In this document: positions 39,001-50,543 of the stretch, in pieces
Layout: every line of letters starts with the position of its first letter
How positions within the stretch are numbered: the stretch's first letter is position 1
From: Dallia pectoralis
Taxonomy: Eukaryota > Chordata > Actinopteri > Esociformes > Umbridae
Direction: 5' to 3'
DNA: 64,000 bases
Assembly: GCA_029465975.1 (NCBI GenBank)
Contig: CM055743.1
Span: 18,333,507 to 18,397,506 of the forward strand
Position numbers and translations under genes: made by a program
The notes under the pieces: model-generated
Told to the model about the DNA's origin: nothing
Databases searched by the model: none
Seen by the model: the letters and a program-made list of their open reading frames with translations, nothing else

Positions 39001-42000
39001 GTTCTCGTAAGAAATGTGGCAATTGGCAAATGTGTCTGTTAAAAAATTAATTAGTGTAGACCTTTTATCAAGAAATTTCTTAAGCATTTTCTGCATAGGG
39101 ACATTTGCATAAGAATGTTTTGTCATCTACCTGTTCCAGCAAATTACGGTTCCCATTTTCGAAAGTAACGAATATCACAATATATGTATAAAAGCCTCAG
39201 TGTGGCTTAACCCTATCAGAAAACCCTGTTCGAGCCAAATTACATCTTACCTGTTCTAGGGGGGCTGTACACAATTAACATTTTATTCTAAAGTACCTTA
39301 CTGTTGTTGAAGAAAGCACAAGAACACCTGTGTGTTATCGTATCATAAGCGGGACTACTGGCTGTTCGTGTGAGAAAGAGTCCGATACCTTATCCTGATA
39401 CTGGCGTCGGGAGGAGTCTATTGACTGGACCAGGTTGGCAGCGTGACCCAAAAACATGGCATAGCAAGTGGCACCCACGACCATACTCAAGATGGTCAGC
39501 CAAACGTCCGTCATACCCTCGGGAGCTTGGGCACCGTATCCGATACACAGCATGTGACTCATAGCCATGAACAAGGAATATGAGTACTGTATGTGCCATG
39601 TTGCATTCTGGGAAATAAAAATGTAAAATGAACAAGGAATATGAGAACTGTATGTGCCATGTTGCATTCTGGGAAGAAAAAAAAGTCAAATGAACAAGGA
39701 ATATGAGTACTGTATGTGCCATGTTGCATTCTGGGAAATACAAATGTATGTTTGTTGTTATTTATGAGCCGGTACTCACCACCATGTGGTTCTTCGTGAC
39801 CCAGCACTCAGGTGGGAAGTCCTGTAGCATGGGCACCATAAACTGCATGCACCCGTCCCAGTGGCACAGCAGCAGCATCATGCCAATCAGGTTCACGATG
39901 CGGACAACCGCGCTGGCCAGGTCGTAGGTCATGTGGAAAATCTAAGAGAGACAGTTGCCGTGACGACTGATTACACAGGGAACAATATTCTCAGACCCCT
40001 GCGTTAACCCCATGAGCCATACTCGTAAAAATGAGGAAAAATAAAATATAAAAAGATTTGAGTTCTCCTAAAATATAAATATATATATATAGCATAGGTA
40101 CAGTGAGTACTATTGGTCAACTGTTGTCCACTATAATCCTGAACCACGCCCCCTCTACATTACCTCTTCCCATTGGTGGATGTAGCGAATGAACCGGGAC
40201 AGACGCAGTAAACGCAGGAGGCTGAGGATCTTGGTGAAGCGGACGATCCGGAGGGCTCGGGCGGTCCGGTACACGTCCGACGCATCCATCTGGGCCTCAA
40301 GGTCGACGATGAGGAAAATGTAGTCCATGGGGATGGAGGAGATGAAGTCAACGAAGAACCACGTCTTCAGGTAGCGAACGCGAATCACCTGCCGGGAGAA
40401 AATTGATGGACAGGTGGACTTGATCAATTCTCATCAGTCTAATCTTTATTTGTATGATTGCATGTTAGGTGAGGTTGTTGCTAACCCATAAACAAACACA
40501 TCACTACATCCTGGTAGGTTTATCTACCTCTGTTTCTGATACAACAGATACATCAGGCAAAGCTTTAACGGTACCTTGGGGTCTAAAACGATGTGGTCGT
40601 CGCCATCTATTACACCCGTACGAAAGTTGAGGACCAGGTCGACGAGGAAGCACGTGTCAGAGATGACGTTGAACGAGATCCAGGGCAGGGTCTTCTGGTC
40701 CTCGAAGAAGGTGATTCCCCAGGGTAGGATGACCAGGTTGCACATCATCAGGAGAAGCATGACAATGTCCCAATAGAACCTGGACAGAACGCCAAGTACG
40801 GGAGAGTTAGTGCAACCGTTTAAATTAGGACATCCCCCTTTTTATTGTTTACAGAATTATGGACCTTGATATTTGGAGGGCTAACTGCATCATCTGACAT
40901 AAATTAGGACACCCCCCATTTTATTTATTATTGGAGGGAAAAAATTCAGAAGCGCTGAATCTGGAGGCACTTTAGAATGCACAGGTATTGAAGTCAAGGT
41001 ACCAGGTAAAAACCTAGATGTCCCCTTTTGATTGTTAAAACATTATATAGGAATGTGTCCAAAACTGCTTTTTACCACTGGAGAACCATTGGTTGGACAG
41101 TTATCTCAGGCAGATACAGAAATGTTAATCCAAGCTTATATTACTAGCAGACTAGATTACTGTAATTCTCTCCTATTCAGTCTACCCAAAAGATAATTGG
41201 TCAACTACAAAACAGAGCAGCAAATGAAGCAAAAATAGTGAAAACTGCTTGTTCTTATAATATCTAAATGTCTTTTTACTGTTTTTATTTTTATCCCGTA
41301 AAGCGCCCAGGGCTACACTAATTTCTCAAATGTGTTATATAAATAAAAAAGTGAATTTAAATAACTGTTAATGTTCTTGCCGAACAATGCTTGGCGTGAC
41401 AATAAGCCATAAAGTTGGCAAGAGAGAAAATCTGGGAGCAGGCTGAGAGAAGAGTCCTTTGTTTTCTATATCGAACTCTTTTATTTCAGAGCCCTACCTT
41501 GGTCCAACGGTCTAAATCATTGCAGAACGGGTTGTAGTAGAGTTTACAGCTACAGTTTACCCCCACCTACTTCACTCCTAACTCTCTGTTAATAAAGGTT
41601 CAAATGCCCTGTAAAATGTAGTTAAAAGTGTTTGTATATATGTGCATCCGTATCGTATTTAACTATCACGTTTCCTTTGTCCGTAAAGTTCAGTCCAGAT
41701 CAGTTGTGTGTTTTTTACGCTATGACATCAGCATAACCTCTGTTCTCAGGCATTCAGAAATGTCTCACACTTGTTACAGCTCAATATAACGTCTGTTGAG
41801 TGCAATTTGGACTTAAGTGAGAAGAGCGCCCCTTGACATGATAGTGTCACAAAGATAAAGGCCAAGCATGCCTGTCCACTCAAACCGGTGCGATGGGCGT
41901 CTTGTGATACGTTTTCCGGGTGCCTCTGACCCTAACGCAGATAGTCCCTGTCGCAAGAGAAAAGCCACACACGCACACACGCACACACACGCACACACAC

Positions 42001-45000
42001 GCACGCGTATCACTCGACTACCCTCAGCAAATATCCACTGATGACAATCAGAAGCGGTACTGCCGCAGAACAATTGTAATCCAGATTAATGGAAATGTCG
42101 ATGCTTTGGTTTATTAATGCACTGTCTCTGGTCGGATGGCTAAAGCCGGGAACACTCATAGAGTCCTGCTGTACACACCGGGAGGCCAGCGTGTTACATA
42201 AGACGTCATTGTTCCACAGATGCCTCTTCCTGTCTAGGTTTACATTTTCTCTGGTTCGGGTTTCATGACCTGATCGCTTTTTCCAAAGAGCTGTCATACA
42301 ATCACAGGGCATCCTTTGCCACTAAATGCCCGTGTGTCCCAAATGTCAGCCGGTCCCCGAGTGCCCTACACGTGACCAGGGCACTTGAAGCCTCGGTCGC
42401 AATAGGAATCCATTTGGGATGCGGGGGGAAAAACAGAACAAGCTTTTAAAATAACGGACCTGGCTGTTTACAGGTGAACCCTGTGAGAACACTGTAAAGC
42501 CAACCGGGTCACCGGGCCCGGACGTAAGGGACGGCCGTCTCTTTTCTCCAACTTTCTCTCTGTTTGTATGCGGTATGGCTAAATAAAGCTACCTTAAAGA
42601 GCCAATCGGAGTACAAACAACAACAATGTAGTCACCCCGGCAACAATTTACCCTATGACCTCTTAAAGTAAACAGCCCAGGTTGTCCATCTCTGACTGGA
42701 GATGCATTTGACCTGGACCGTTTCATAATCGAGTCGTGTTTAAAAAATGCATTTGATGCATTTCGATGAATGCAATTGATTAATCGGCTCACAACAAAGT
42801 GAAACGAGCATATTTTCTGGCGAGGTTCATAGTTGCGTTTCCGATCGATGACGCGGAAAGAGCGATCAGTTGCGGTTATTTATGTTTGGTGATGTTTAGA
42901 ACAGGAGGCTAGGGAGAGCAGAGGGCAGAAATTCAGTAATTTTTCCATTCATCTGTCTCAGGGTTTACGACATAATACAGGGCAAGATTTTTAATAATGG
43001 GGATTCTTCTTGTTGGCAATAATCCCTAAGCATGGATTTAACCTCGTGGTCGGGCATTGACTTATATAATGTGGAGCACACGTGGACATTTGCAAATGTT
43101 TATAGACATTAGAGCCACAGTTGTGGCCAGATCGACTGGCTTTAATCACGCAGCACTGTGTGTGTGTTGTTCTGTGGGAACGGGTTCAGGGTCTATAACG
43201 CTAATTGAGTGCAAATGCCGCTGTATACGTTCATATTTCTAGACGGTTTAAAGGTTTACTCGTACTGACAGTGAGCGACACACACTGTATGTGCCCGGGG
43301 GGGTTTTGTTCTAATCCAGATAATCTGACTCATTATTACTGTATCGTCAATCAAATCCCTTCATCTCTTTATCGTGTTCTCGGGCAACGGGACTCCACCT
43401 GCTGTGCCACACTGCCCTTGGAAAAGCCAAGCAGGGATAAGGACCTACAGCGTTTAGTCCCTGAATACGGGTCAGTCGTTAGGTTTCGTGGCAATTTTAT
43501 GAAATGACAAAACATTTTTCCAGGGGTTGGTTCTTGTGAACGATAACATAATTCCTTATGTAATGACACATCTGATTCGTATGAGACCCATTTTAATAAT
43601 CAGATTGAACTTTCCAACTTTGTCCTTGCCAGTCGCCACTCCCTCGAACCTTTTATAAATGGGTTGAAAATGGGTTATAAATGGGGTAAAATTGGGGTAA
43701 AATTGGGGTAAAAATGGGTTATAAATGGGGTAAAAATGGGGTAAAAATGAGTTATAAATGGGGTATAAATGGGGTAAAAATGGGTTATAAATGGGGTAAA
43801 AATGGGTTATAAATGGGGTAAAAATGGGTTATAAATGGGGTAAAATTGGGGTAAAAATGGGTGATAAATGGGGTATAAATGGGGTAAAATTGGGGTAAAA
43901 ATTGGTTATAAATGGGGTAAAAATGGGTTATAAATGGGGTATAAATGGGGTAAAAATGGGTTATAACTGGGGTATAAATGTGTTATAAATGGGGTATAAA
44001 TGGGTTATAACTGGGGTATAAATGGGGTAAAAATGGGTTATAAATGAGGTAAAAATGGGTTATAAATGGGGTAAAAATGGGTTATAACTGGGGTATAAAT
44101 GTGTTATAAATGGGGTAAAAATAGGTTATAACTGGGGTATAAATGGGTTATAACTGGGGTATAAATGGGGTAAAAATTGGTTATAAATGGGGTATAAATG
44201 GGGTAAAAATGGGTTATAAATGGGGTAAAAATGTGTTATAAATGGGGTATAAATGGGTTATAACTGGGGTATAAATGCGGTTGTAAATGTGGTATAAATG
44301 GGTTATAACTGGGGTATAAATGCGGTTGTAAATGTGGTATAAATGCGGTTGTAAATGTGGTATAAATGCGGTTGTAAATGTGGTATAAATGCTGTTGTAA
44401 ATGTGGTATAAATGCGGTTGTAAATGTGGTGTAAATGCGGTTGTAAATGTGGTCTAAATGCGGTTGTAAATGTGTTATAAATGCGGTTGTAAATGTGGTA
44501 TAAATGCGGTTGTAAATGTGGTATAAATGCGGTTGTAAATGTGGTATAAATGCGGTTGTAAATGTGGTATAAATGCGGTTGTAAATGTGGTATAACTGGG
44601 GTATAAATGCGGTTATAACTGGGGTATAAATGCGGTATAAATGTGTTATAAATGCGGTTATAACTGGGGTATAAATGCGGTATAAATGCGGTATAAATGT
44701 GTTATAAATGCGGTTATAACTGGGGTATAAATGCGGTATAAATGCGGTATAAATGTGTTATAAATGCGGTTATAACTGGGGTATAAATGTATCTCTTCCC
44801 CACTCCTCTGGGTTACCTGAAGTCACTGTAAGGATGGATGATCCACACTCCAAAAGACATCACCCTGGCCTGTTCCGCCGCCACGCCCTTGTGACTGCCG
44901 AACATACGCAGGGAGAACTTGTTCACCCCCGGCTGCAATAGCGTCCCAATTTGCTTATGGAAGAAGTTGGACGAGTCCACGCGGTCGCCCTCCGTCTCCA

Positions 45001-45361
45001 TGTTCTGAGAAGCGGTGGCCACGTCCTCTCGTTTGGAAAAGGCGGTGGTGGAAACGTTGGAAGCGCTCTTGGTGGTGTTGTCCATTTCGGCCATCAGATG
45101 ACCTTTCGGCTCCACGTGGATGCTGTGATGGTCCTTGTATTGGGAGCTCAGGATGTACTGAAGTCTCTTGCTCACATCACTTCCTAAATCCCCCTTTCGG
45201 GAAGACTGGGAGGATGAGCGCCATTTGGCAAAGGCCCGGAAGTTGCTCCTGGTGCTGCCTCGGCTGTTCCTCTCCCGCATGGAGTCTCCAATTTGTCCCG
45301 GGTTTTCAAACCCACCTGCCTGTTCATCCATGCTTCTACAAGGACTAGTATCACTTTCCAT
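36058..45361 (-). CDS. Hyperpolarization-activated cyclic nucleotide-gated (HCN) channel, HCN3/HCN5-like, C-terminus not found
   Basis: HCN channels are plasma-membrane cation channels carrying Ih pacemaker current. Eight exons, in phase: 44817-45361, 40575-40779, 40164-40388, 39780-39941, 39389-39607, 38787-38933, 38111-38351 and 36058-36218, giving 635 codons. Order: N-terminus ending VWIIHPYSDFR; S1 FYWDIVMLLLMMCNLVILPW; S3 YLKTWFFVDFISSIPMDYIF; S4 ARALRIVRFTKILSLLRLLR; S5 MMLLLCHWDGCMQFM; pore MSHMLCIGYGAQAPE with the CIGYG filter; S6; C-linker YKQVEQYMSFHKLPADVRQR; cyclic-nucleotide-binding domain with [20 protein letters not shown], including the phosphate-binding Arg. CRGLVANMPLFA and RQRIHEYYE look closer to HCN3 than to HCN1/2/4. 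Exon 8 ends at the family's usual DRLDR|I junction (GTCAGT donor). Reading on gives VSF and a stop. Subtype is uncertain. Confidence 0.93.
36455..37830. repeat. 48-bp minisatellite, about 28 copies
   Basis: The unit begins GAACCCTGAAGGTGTCCTGT and runs through GGTATCTGGCACCAAGACAT to TACCAGTA, 48 bp. It occupies the HCN intron between exons 7 and 8. Variants: CTGGCACC/CTGTCACC, ACATTACC/ACAATACC/ACATTATC and CTGAAGG/CTGTAGG. It yields a 505-codon minus-strand ORF with a 16-residue period, which I treat as an artefact. The unit resembles a dispersed fish repeat, a diverged copy of which lies at about 55,540. Confidence 0.95.
39569..39750. repeat. About 62-bp tandem triplication covering the HCN exon 5 splice acceptor
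   Basis: GAACAAGGAATATGAGTACT starts at 39569, with further copies at 39630 and 39692 (61 and 62 bp apart). Each copy contains the first ~38 bp of exon 5 plus the acceptor: TTCCCAG|AATGCAACATGG on the minus strand. Acceptor-like sites therefore occur at 39607 (true), 39668 and 39730. Confidence 0.92.
41090..41365 (+). mobile_element. Dead LINE (L2/Rex-type) 3' fragment
   Basis: Plus-strand frame from 41122 reads MLIQAYITSRLDYCNSLL and FSLPKR before a stop. This matches the conserved reverse-transcriptase block ITSRLDYCNSLL of L2/CR1-like non-LTR elements. About 100 bp on, GTAAAGCGCCCAGGGCTACA and TGTGTTATATAAATAAA match the typical L2 3' end. Only a few hundred bases remain and stops are present, so it is inactive. 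Inserted in HCN intron 1. Confidence 0.72.
43660..44790. repeat. AT-rich minisatellite of about 11-bp submotifs
   Basis: Built of AAATGGGGTAT, AAATGGGTTAT and AAATTGGGGTAA modules. It changes at about 44270 to a higher-order AAATGCGGTTGTAAATGTGG form, then to AACTGGGGTATAAATGCGG. It ends only about 30 bp from the exon 1 splice donor. Confidence 0.9.
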
Positions 45362-48300
45362 CTCAACAGAATGTTCAGTTGGTCACCTTCATCTGCGCCT
45401 GACGACAGAGTTGTCAACCGCTGTCTCTGTGTTCTAATTTATAAAATGACTAAAAAGTAGATCAATGTTTTAGATGAAAACAGTAAAATAGCCATGCGTT
45501 TCTAATCTGGTCTTTCACATGCAGTCTTAGTAAACGTGCACACACTAACATCTGGGCAAATATAACCACATGGGCACATTTGACATGATGACAATAATAA
45601 AAACTATTGATGTAAAGAAAACTTTAAACAGTTATCTTAATGCACGTCTCCAATCGCATCAGCAAATATGCATAATCTCAAATATTATATGACAACCTTT
45701 TCCATGAGTCCTCCACTGGAGAAGTGCCCTGGGAGATGATACATCCATGCATTCCGACATGGGACAGAATAAAGCCAAGTCACCTCTTCCAATAAAAGTT
45801 CCTCTTCATGTAGTTGAGTTCCTTCTCGGTCGTTCACCGCATCAACTATAACGCTAAAATAATATTATGCATCGCATTCGCATAGGGCATGCTGGGATTT
45901 TTTCTTATTAAGCCCGCCCAGCCTCTAATCACTGCGGGTACGTACATAAATAGCCAACACAGATATCGGTTCTCGTTGTAATCGGATTGTTGTCATGACC
46001 GCCGGGTCGCTGCCACCTCTGTCATCCGGCTCCCATGGACCGCCCCCCCGGGGACCGAAACAGTCGGTGTTGCGAGGGAAGGGTGCAGCCTGGCCCCTGG
46101 GCGCGTGTCCGAGTACGCGGCACCGTTGCACAAGGATTTGGAGGAGGAAGAGGAGAAATCCAGAAATCCAGTATTCATTTGAGTATTATTATCTATCAGA
46201 GATTTGTTTGCATGGGAATTAATAGGAGCAATAAAAGCAACGTGCTTTAGTAGGACACACATGGGGTGATGGAGATGAAAGAACTGGACAACAGTTTGAT
46301 TTGATTAAGGCTTAGAGAAAAGGTAATTATGTGTTATAAAAAGGTAGCAATAACGGGACAGATTAACTGAATATAGTTTATAATGGTTAATTCTGCATGT
46401 GAAAAATGTGGATGGAGCCTGGCTTTTATGTTGTCTCTGCCAAAGTCTCACCCTATCGCAGGAGAAATCGTCTGTTGTCCAAGTTTGGGCAGGCTTTCTA
46501 TCAACTGGAAACAGTCTGGCCATTCTCCTCTGACCTCTGACCTCTGCCATCAACAAGGCAACATGAGCAGTCAAGAGACAAACAATTTGTGTATGCAATT
46601 AAGTCTTTATAGGGCTTTAAATAAGCCACAGCCTTGTTCACAACTGACATCTGAAGTGAGCAGATGTGTGTGTTGTCATTCCAGTTCACATGGATATCCC
46701 GCACTTAAGTCCATAATTATGCAAACTGCCAGGTGTCATGTTCTACATGTTAAACTACACGATTGTAAAAGATACTCTTCGACAGCTCAGGGCTTAACTA
46801 CATTGACAACAGAGGAACCACTATTTTCTAACGGTGTCCAAAAATACATTTGCCAGTTGTAGTGGCTTCTGAGCTGTATCTTCAAAATGCATGCAAAATA
46901 AACGACATTGCCAATATTGATTTTTCATTTTTTTTATAGAACTGCACGTAAAAAATACAGTTTTTTATTTTCCAAACAGATGATGGTGAGGGCGGTTAAG
47001 ACGTGATCTCCAGTTGGTACCTCAACAACAATACATTAGGATCTCTGCATGGCAGAAACAAGCTAAAGTACAATTCACTTACTGCATGTTTATGTGCTTT
47101 AGCTAAGCCAGCCACTATCATGGTCACTGTCATAGTATAATGTGACCGTATTATAAGCCTAACCAAATGTTAGCCTGTGTAAGTGCTGTCACAGCAGATG
47201 CGTGGGTCTGTGTTCTCAAGAGAACGTCAACTTGCCAGATTGTGACGGTTCCCTGTTCGGTTCCATCGTTGCATTCGGCTCGGCCAGTTGCAGCCACTTC
47301 AACTTCTTCCAGGAAGCAGCTTTCCACGCCCACAGAGTATTAGAAACACAAAACAGATACACCCTCATGTCTCTCGTTGTCCCACACACTTGTCACTAAT
47401 ATGACCCCTTTTTCGTCTTGGTCGCCTTTATTTGATTCTGCGTGAAATCCCCTGTTTACTTTTGGTCCCCCTGTTTACCTTCAGTTTATTTATGTTCCGT
47501 CCTCAACGTTCTTGTTTAATATCCAATTGCTCTGGTGCCTAGAATGCTAGGTTTTACTTGTGTTCTCGTTTCCCTTTTGTCTCACCTCATGACATCATAC
47601 ATCATTACAATAAAATGAACACGAGGGGTATACTTCACGGCTGCGCAGAGCGAAATGATGCTGGTGGTACAGTAACTGAACAAGGTTGGTTCCACCACTG
47701 TGTTCCAGGATAGGATGAAGGATAGCATTCCGGAGTCACTTGTTCACTTTTGCCATTAAGACCGGTTTTTGCTTCATTGAATAAAACCGTCAGTTGAAGA
47801 CCCATGAGTCATCTGCTTTTCAAAATAAGTACTTGTCCTCTTGTTCACCTGTGCACCGGGTCCTCACACTCCTCTTTCTAGTCGGATTAGACTAGAGCCA
47901 GTTTGTGCTGTTCTGTAAAGGGAGTGGTACACAGCGATGTAGAACTGAGTTTAGAAGAAAGGTCTTGGCTTCTGGTTTCTTCACTTTTTAGATATCCATT
48001 GTGTAGACTGGATGGTGCCTACATCCAATGCCACTAACCTTGTTGATGAAACATTTACTGATAGTGATTAAAGGTTGACATCATTCTGGAAGAGAGAGAC
48101 CCTGATGTATTTGTCACAATTTCTGAATGCTGATGGAACGCTCAGTTGTTTAGAGAACGACTGGTACTGAGAGATTAGATTCCACACCTGCTTAGACAAA
48201 GCAATTCAACTATAGTTTCGCAATGTTTGGTAAGAAATGCAGTTGAAGTGTTTATGAAACTGTGAAAGCTAACATATGAGTATTGAAGCGTCAGTACGAA

Positions 48301-48752
48301 TTCAGAAATAGTTTCATACAGAGTTTGGTTCTGCTTATAAGCTGTTCATGTCTACATTGATTGTCTTCAGTTGTTCATAAATCTTTATTGTTCTACGCGA
48401 ATACGAACAATATAACTATAATAATTTACTTAACTGTACAGATTGGATCACAAAAAAAGGTTTTCTGTCTAATAGACATTATAATTATAATAATAATATG
48501 TTAAATAAAAACATAAGACTTAAAAAAAATAACATAACCCAAGGGATTAAATAGACAAACAGACATATTGACAATCCAGACAAATGTAAAACATATATTG
48601 CACAGACTGTTTCAAACAAACTCTGTTTTTGGCTGAGTTGCCCAAATTACCATCTAAAGTAACAAACAACATTAATATTAGAGAGCATAAACAATAAAAA
48701 AAAAGAACTGACAACACATCATCAAAGTTCTCCAAAGAGACATTTTCAAGCT
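45362..48752. other. Intergenic, HCN 5' flank to the coiled-coil gene 3' UTR
   Basis: A GC- and CpG-richer patch at about 45960-46160 might be an HCN promoter or noncoding exon, but I see no motif proving it. At 46505-46570 AGTCTGGCCATTCTCCTCTG and CATCAACAAGGCA belong to a widely dispersed fish repeat. The rest shows no coding signal. TTTATT at 48383 (AATAAA on the minus strand) may be the poly(A) signal of the next gene. Confidence 0.5.
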
Positions 48753-50543
48753 TTACTGTTTTACAGCAGGAGCTGCTTTGGCTTCTGTAGGTGGGTTTTC
48801 AGCTTTTTTTGCTTCTTGTGTAGGTGGACAAAATTTCCTGAAAAAATACAGAAGGTTTTATAACAATTCTACACTTTATTTGATGTTTCACTTGTGCTGT
48901 GAGTGGAGCTACATGTAATAAATATCTAGGTATGTGCAACTGTAAAAGGCAAATTCAGACAATTCAGATTCTGATTGACTTACGTTACATTAGGGTCTTT
49001 TATGTCCTTTTTTAGAAAATCACAGATTTTACTTCTTTGCTCCATCTGTTTTTTGAAACTGTTGATCGTCCCGTTCCAAGTCTCTTTTTGAGTGTTTAAT
49101 TTAGCTGAGTCGATGAGAAAAATCAAATGATCAGCAGAAAACAGAAAATATCATTTGAAAGACATCTTTTCAACTTAATTTCAACCAGAAATATTTGGTT
49201 ATTTTTACAGGATAAACAGTTATCTAAGAAAAGACTTAAATACCTTGAAGATCACTCAGCTCTTTCTGAATGGGTACCAGTACGTCAGTTTTTATTTTCT
49301 TTTTCGACAAAAGGCATACGAAACACAACAAGAGTCAATTGCAATACGTAAAATAAATATCATGTCAGAAATCCTTTTCTGGGTCATTGTTATCTTTCTA
49401 ATTGACTATGACCATCTGTTCAGGACTTGATAATCACGATAGGATGGATTAGGTATGAAATACATTTAATCTTTTTGGTTGTCTCTCAATATGTGCGTGC
49501 TATGGTGCACCCAGAATTTAAGATAATTCCGAGCAATTGCCAAATTATTTATTTATTAGTCATATTTTTACCACTACACAGATATCCAGAAATATAATTG
49601 CCCAGTTTATTTCATCCTTTATTTTGGGTGTATGTAAAGTATTTTGACCATTGACCTTAAATATGCTATTGCATAAAGTTGCTTTTTAAGTGACCATTCT
49701 CAAAATTGACAAAATGTAAAGCCCAAGAAGTCCTATGTATGCAAATCCCTTGAAACTGCAATCCAGTCACACAATCAAGAGTTGTTAAAATTTAATGATA
49801 GTAATCATATTAATACATTTATTATGCAACAAAATAGGAAGATGTCACAACAGTTCTGAAATGTGGACTTTGGAAAGTACTCATGATCTCAAAAACATAC
49901 ATTTCTAGAGAAAAATCTATAAGCCTTTGATTATTTGTGTCATGGATTATTTTCCTTTGGCAATAAATGAGATTTCTATCACCACGTTTTCATCCACAAT
50001 TTTCTTATTTATAATTGACCACATAATTAGCAAATGTAACTGATTTACTGACTGATAAATTATTTGAGTGTCTGACACTCCAAATTAAACTTTCACAATT
50101 TGGTAGTTTTCCTTCTTTTAATATTATTTAAATCTTTATATCTTTACTCAAGTGTTTAATTATAAATAATCAATCAGAAAGAAAAAGAAGGGCACTGTAT
50201 TTTATTACTCATGAAATTCTCCACAGATGTGTTACCCGTTGCTCACCTTTTCCGCCTGGCAGGCCTCGGACGCAGTCTTGTGGTTCTTCTCCTGTTCGTT
50301 CTGCAACTTCACCTCGGATTCGATATCCACCACGCTCTTCTTTTTCCACTCTAGCTGTGCCTTCACGTGGTTTTCGATCCACTCCCTCTCCTTGAGTTGG
50401 TCGGTACGCGCCCGGATCTTTTGACCCAGCTGCATCTTTTGCAAGATAATTTTGCCTTGTGTCAGTTGCTGGCCATAGACAATGATGACCAGGGCCATGA
50501 TTATCAAGGTGGTCAAAACCCCTAGCACCACTGCAACCTTCAT
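48753..50543 (-). CDS. Small single-pass coiled-coil protein, 174 aa, unidentified
   Basis: Four exons in exact phase: 50247-50543, a 22-nt microexon 49244-49265, 48984-49104 and 48753-48837. The protein opens MKVAVVLGVLTTLIIMALVI, a hydrophobic segment directly after two residues. It is thus a signal-anchor or cleavable signal, with the rest outside the cytosol in either case. A long charged heptad region follows (KMQLGQKIRARTDQLKERE, EVKLQNEQEKNHKTASEACQ, then KELSDLQAKLNTQKETWNGT), with one N-glycosylation sequon (NGT). Two cysteines in the coil (EACQAEK and SKICDFL) could form interchain disulphides. The C-terminus is Ala/Pro/Lys-rich and ends AAPAVKQ. Topology resembles PLVAP- or tetherin-like proteins, but I recognise no sequence identity. 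Confidence 0.75.

Larger units (their letters stand above)
40780..44816. other. HCN intron 1
   Basis: About 4 kb between exons 1 and 2. It contains the LINE fragment, a (CA)n run with CGCA interruptions at about 41966-42005, and the AT-rich minisatellite at 43.66-44.79 kb. No further exon recognised. Confidence 0.7.

Noticed and set aside
45995..46250. CpG-rich stretch considered as an additional HCN N-terminal exon or separate gene
   Set aside because: The ATG at 45361 already gives a normal-length HCN N-terminus. The ORFs here show no conserved motif and overlap on both strands, which fits GC-rich noncoding DNA.
46383..46862. 159-codon plus-strand ORF in the HCN upstream region
   Set aside because: It overlaps a dispersed-repeat fragment, has biased cysteine-rich composition and shows no recognisable domain.
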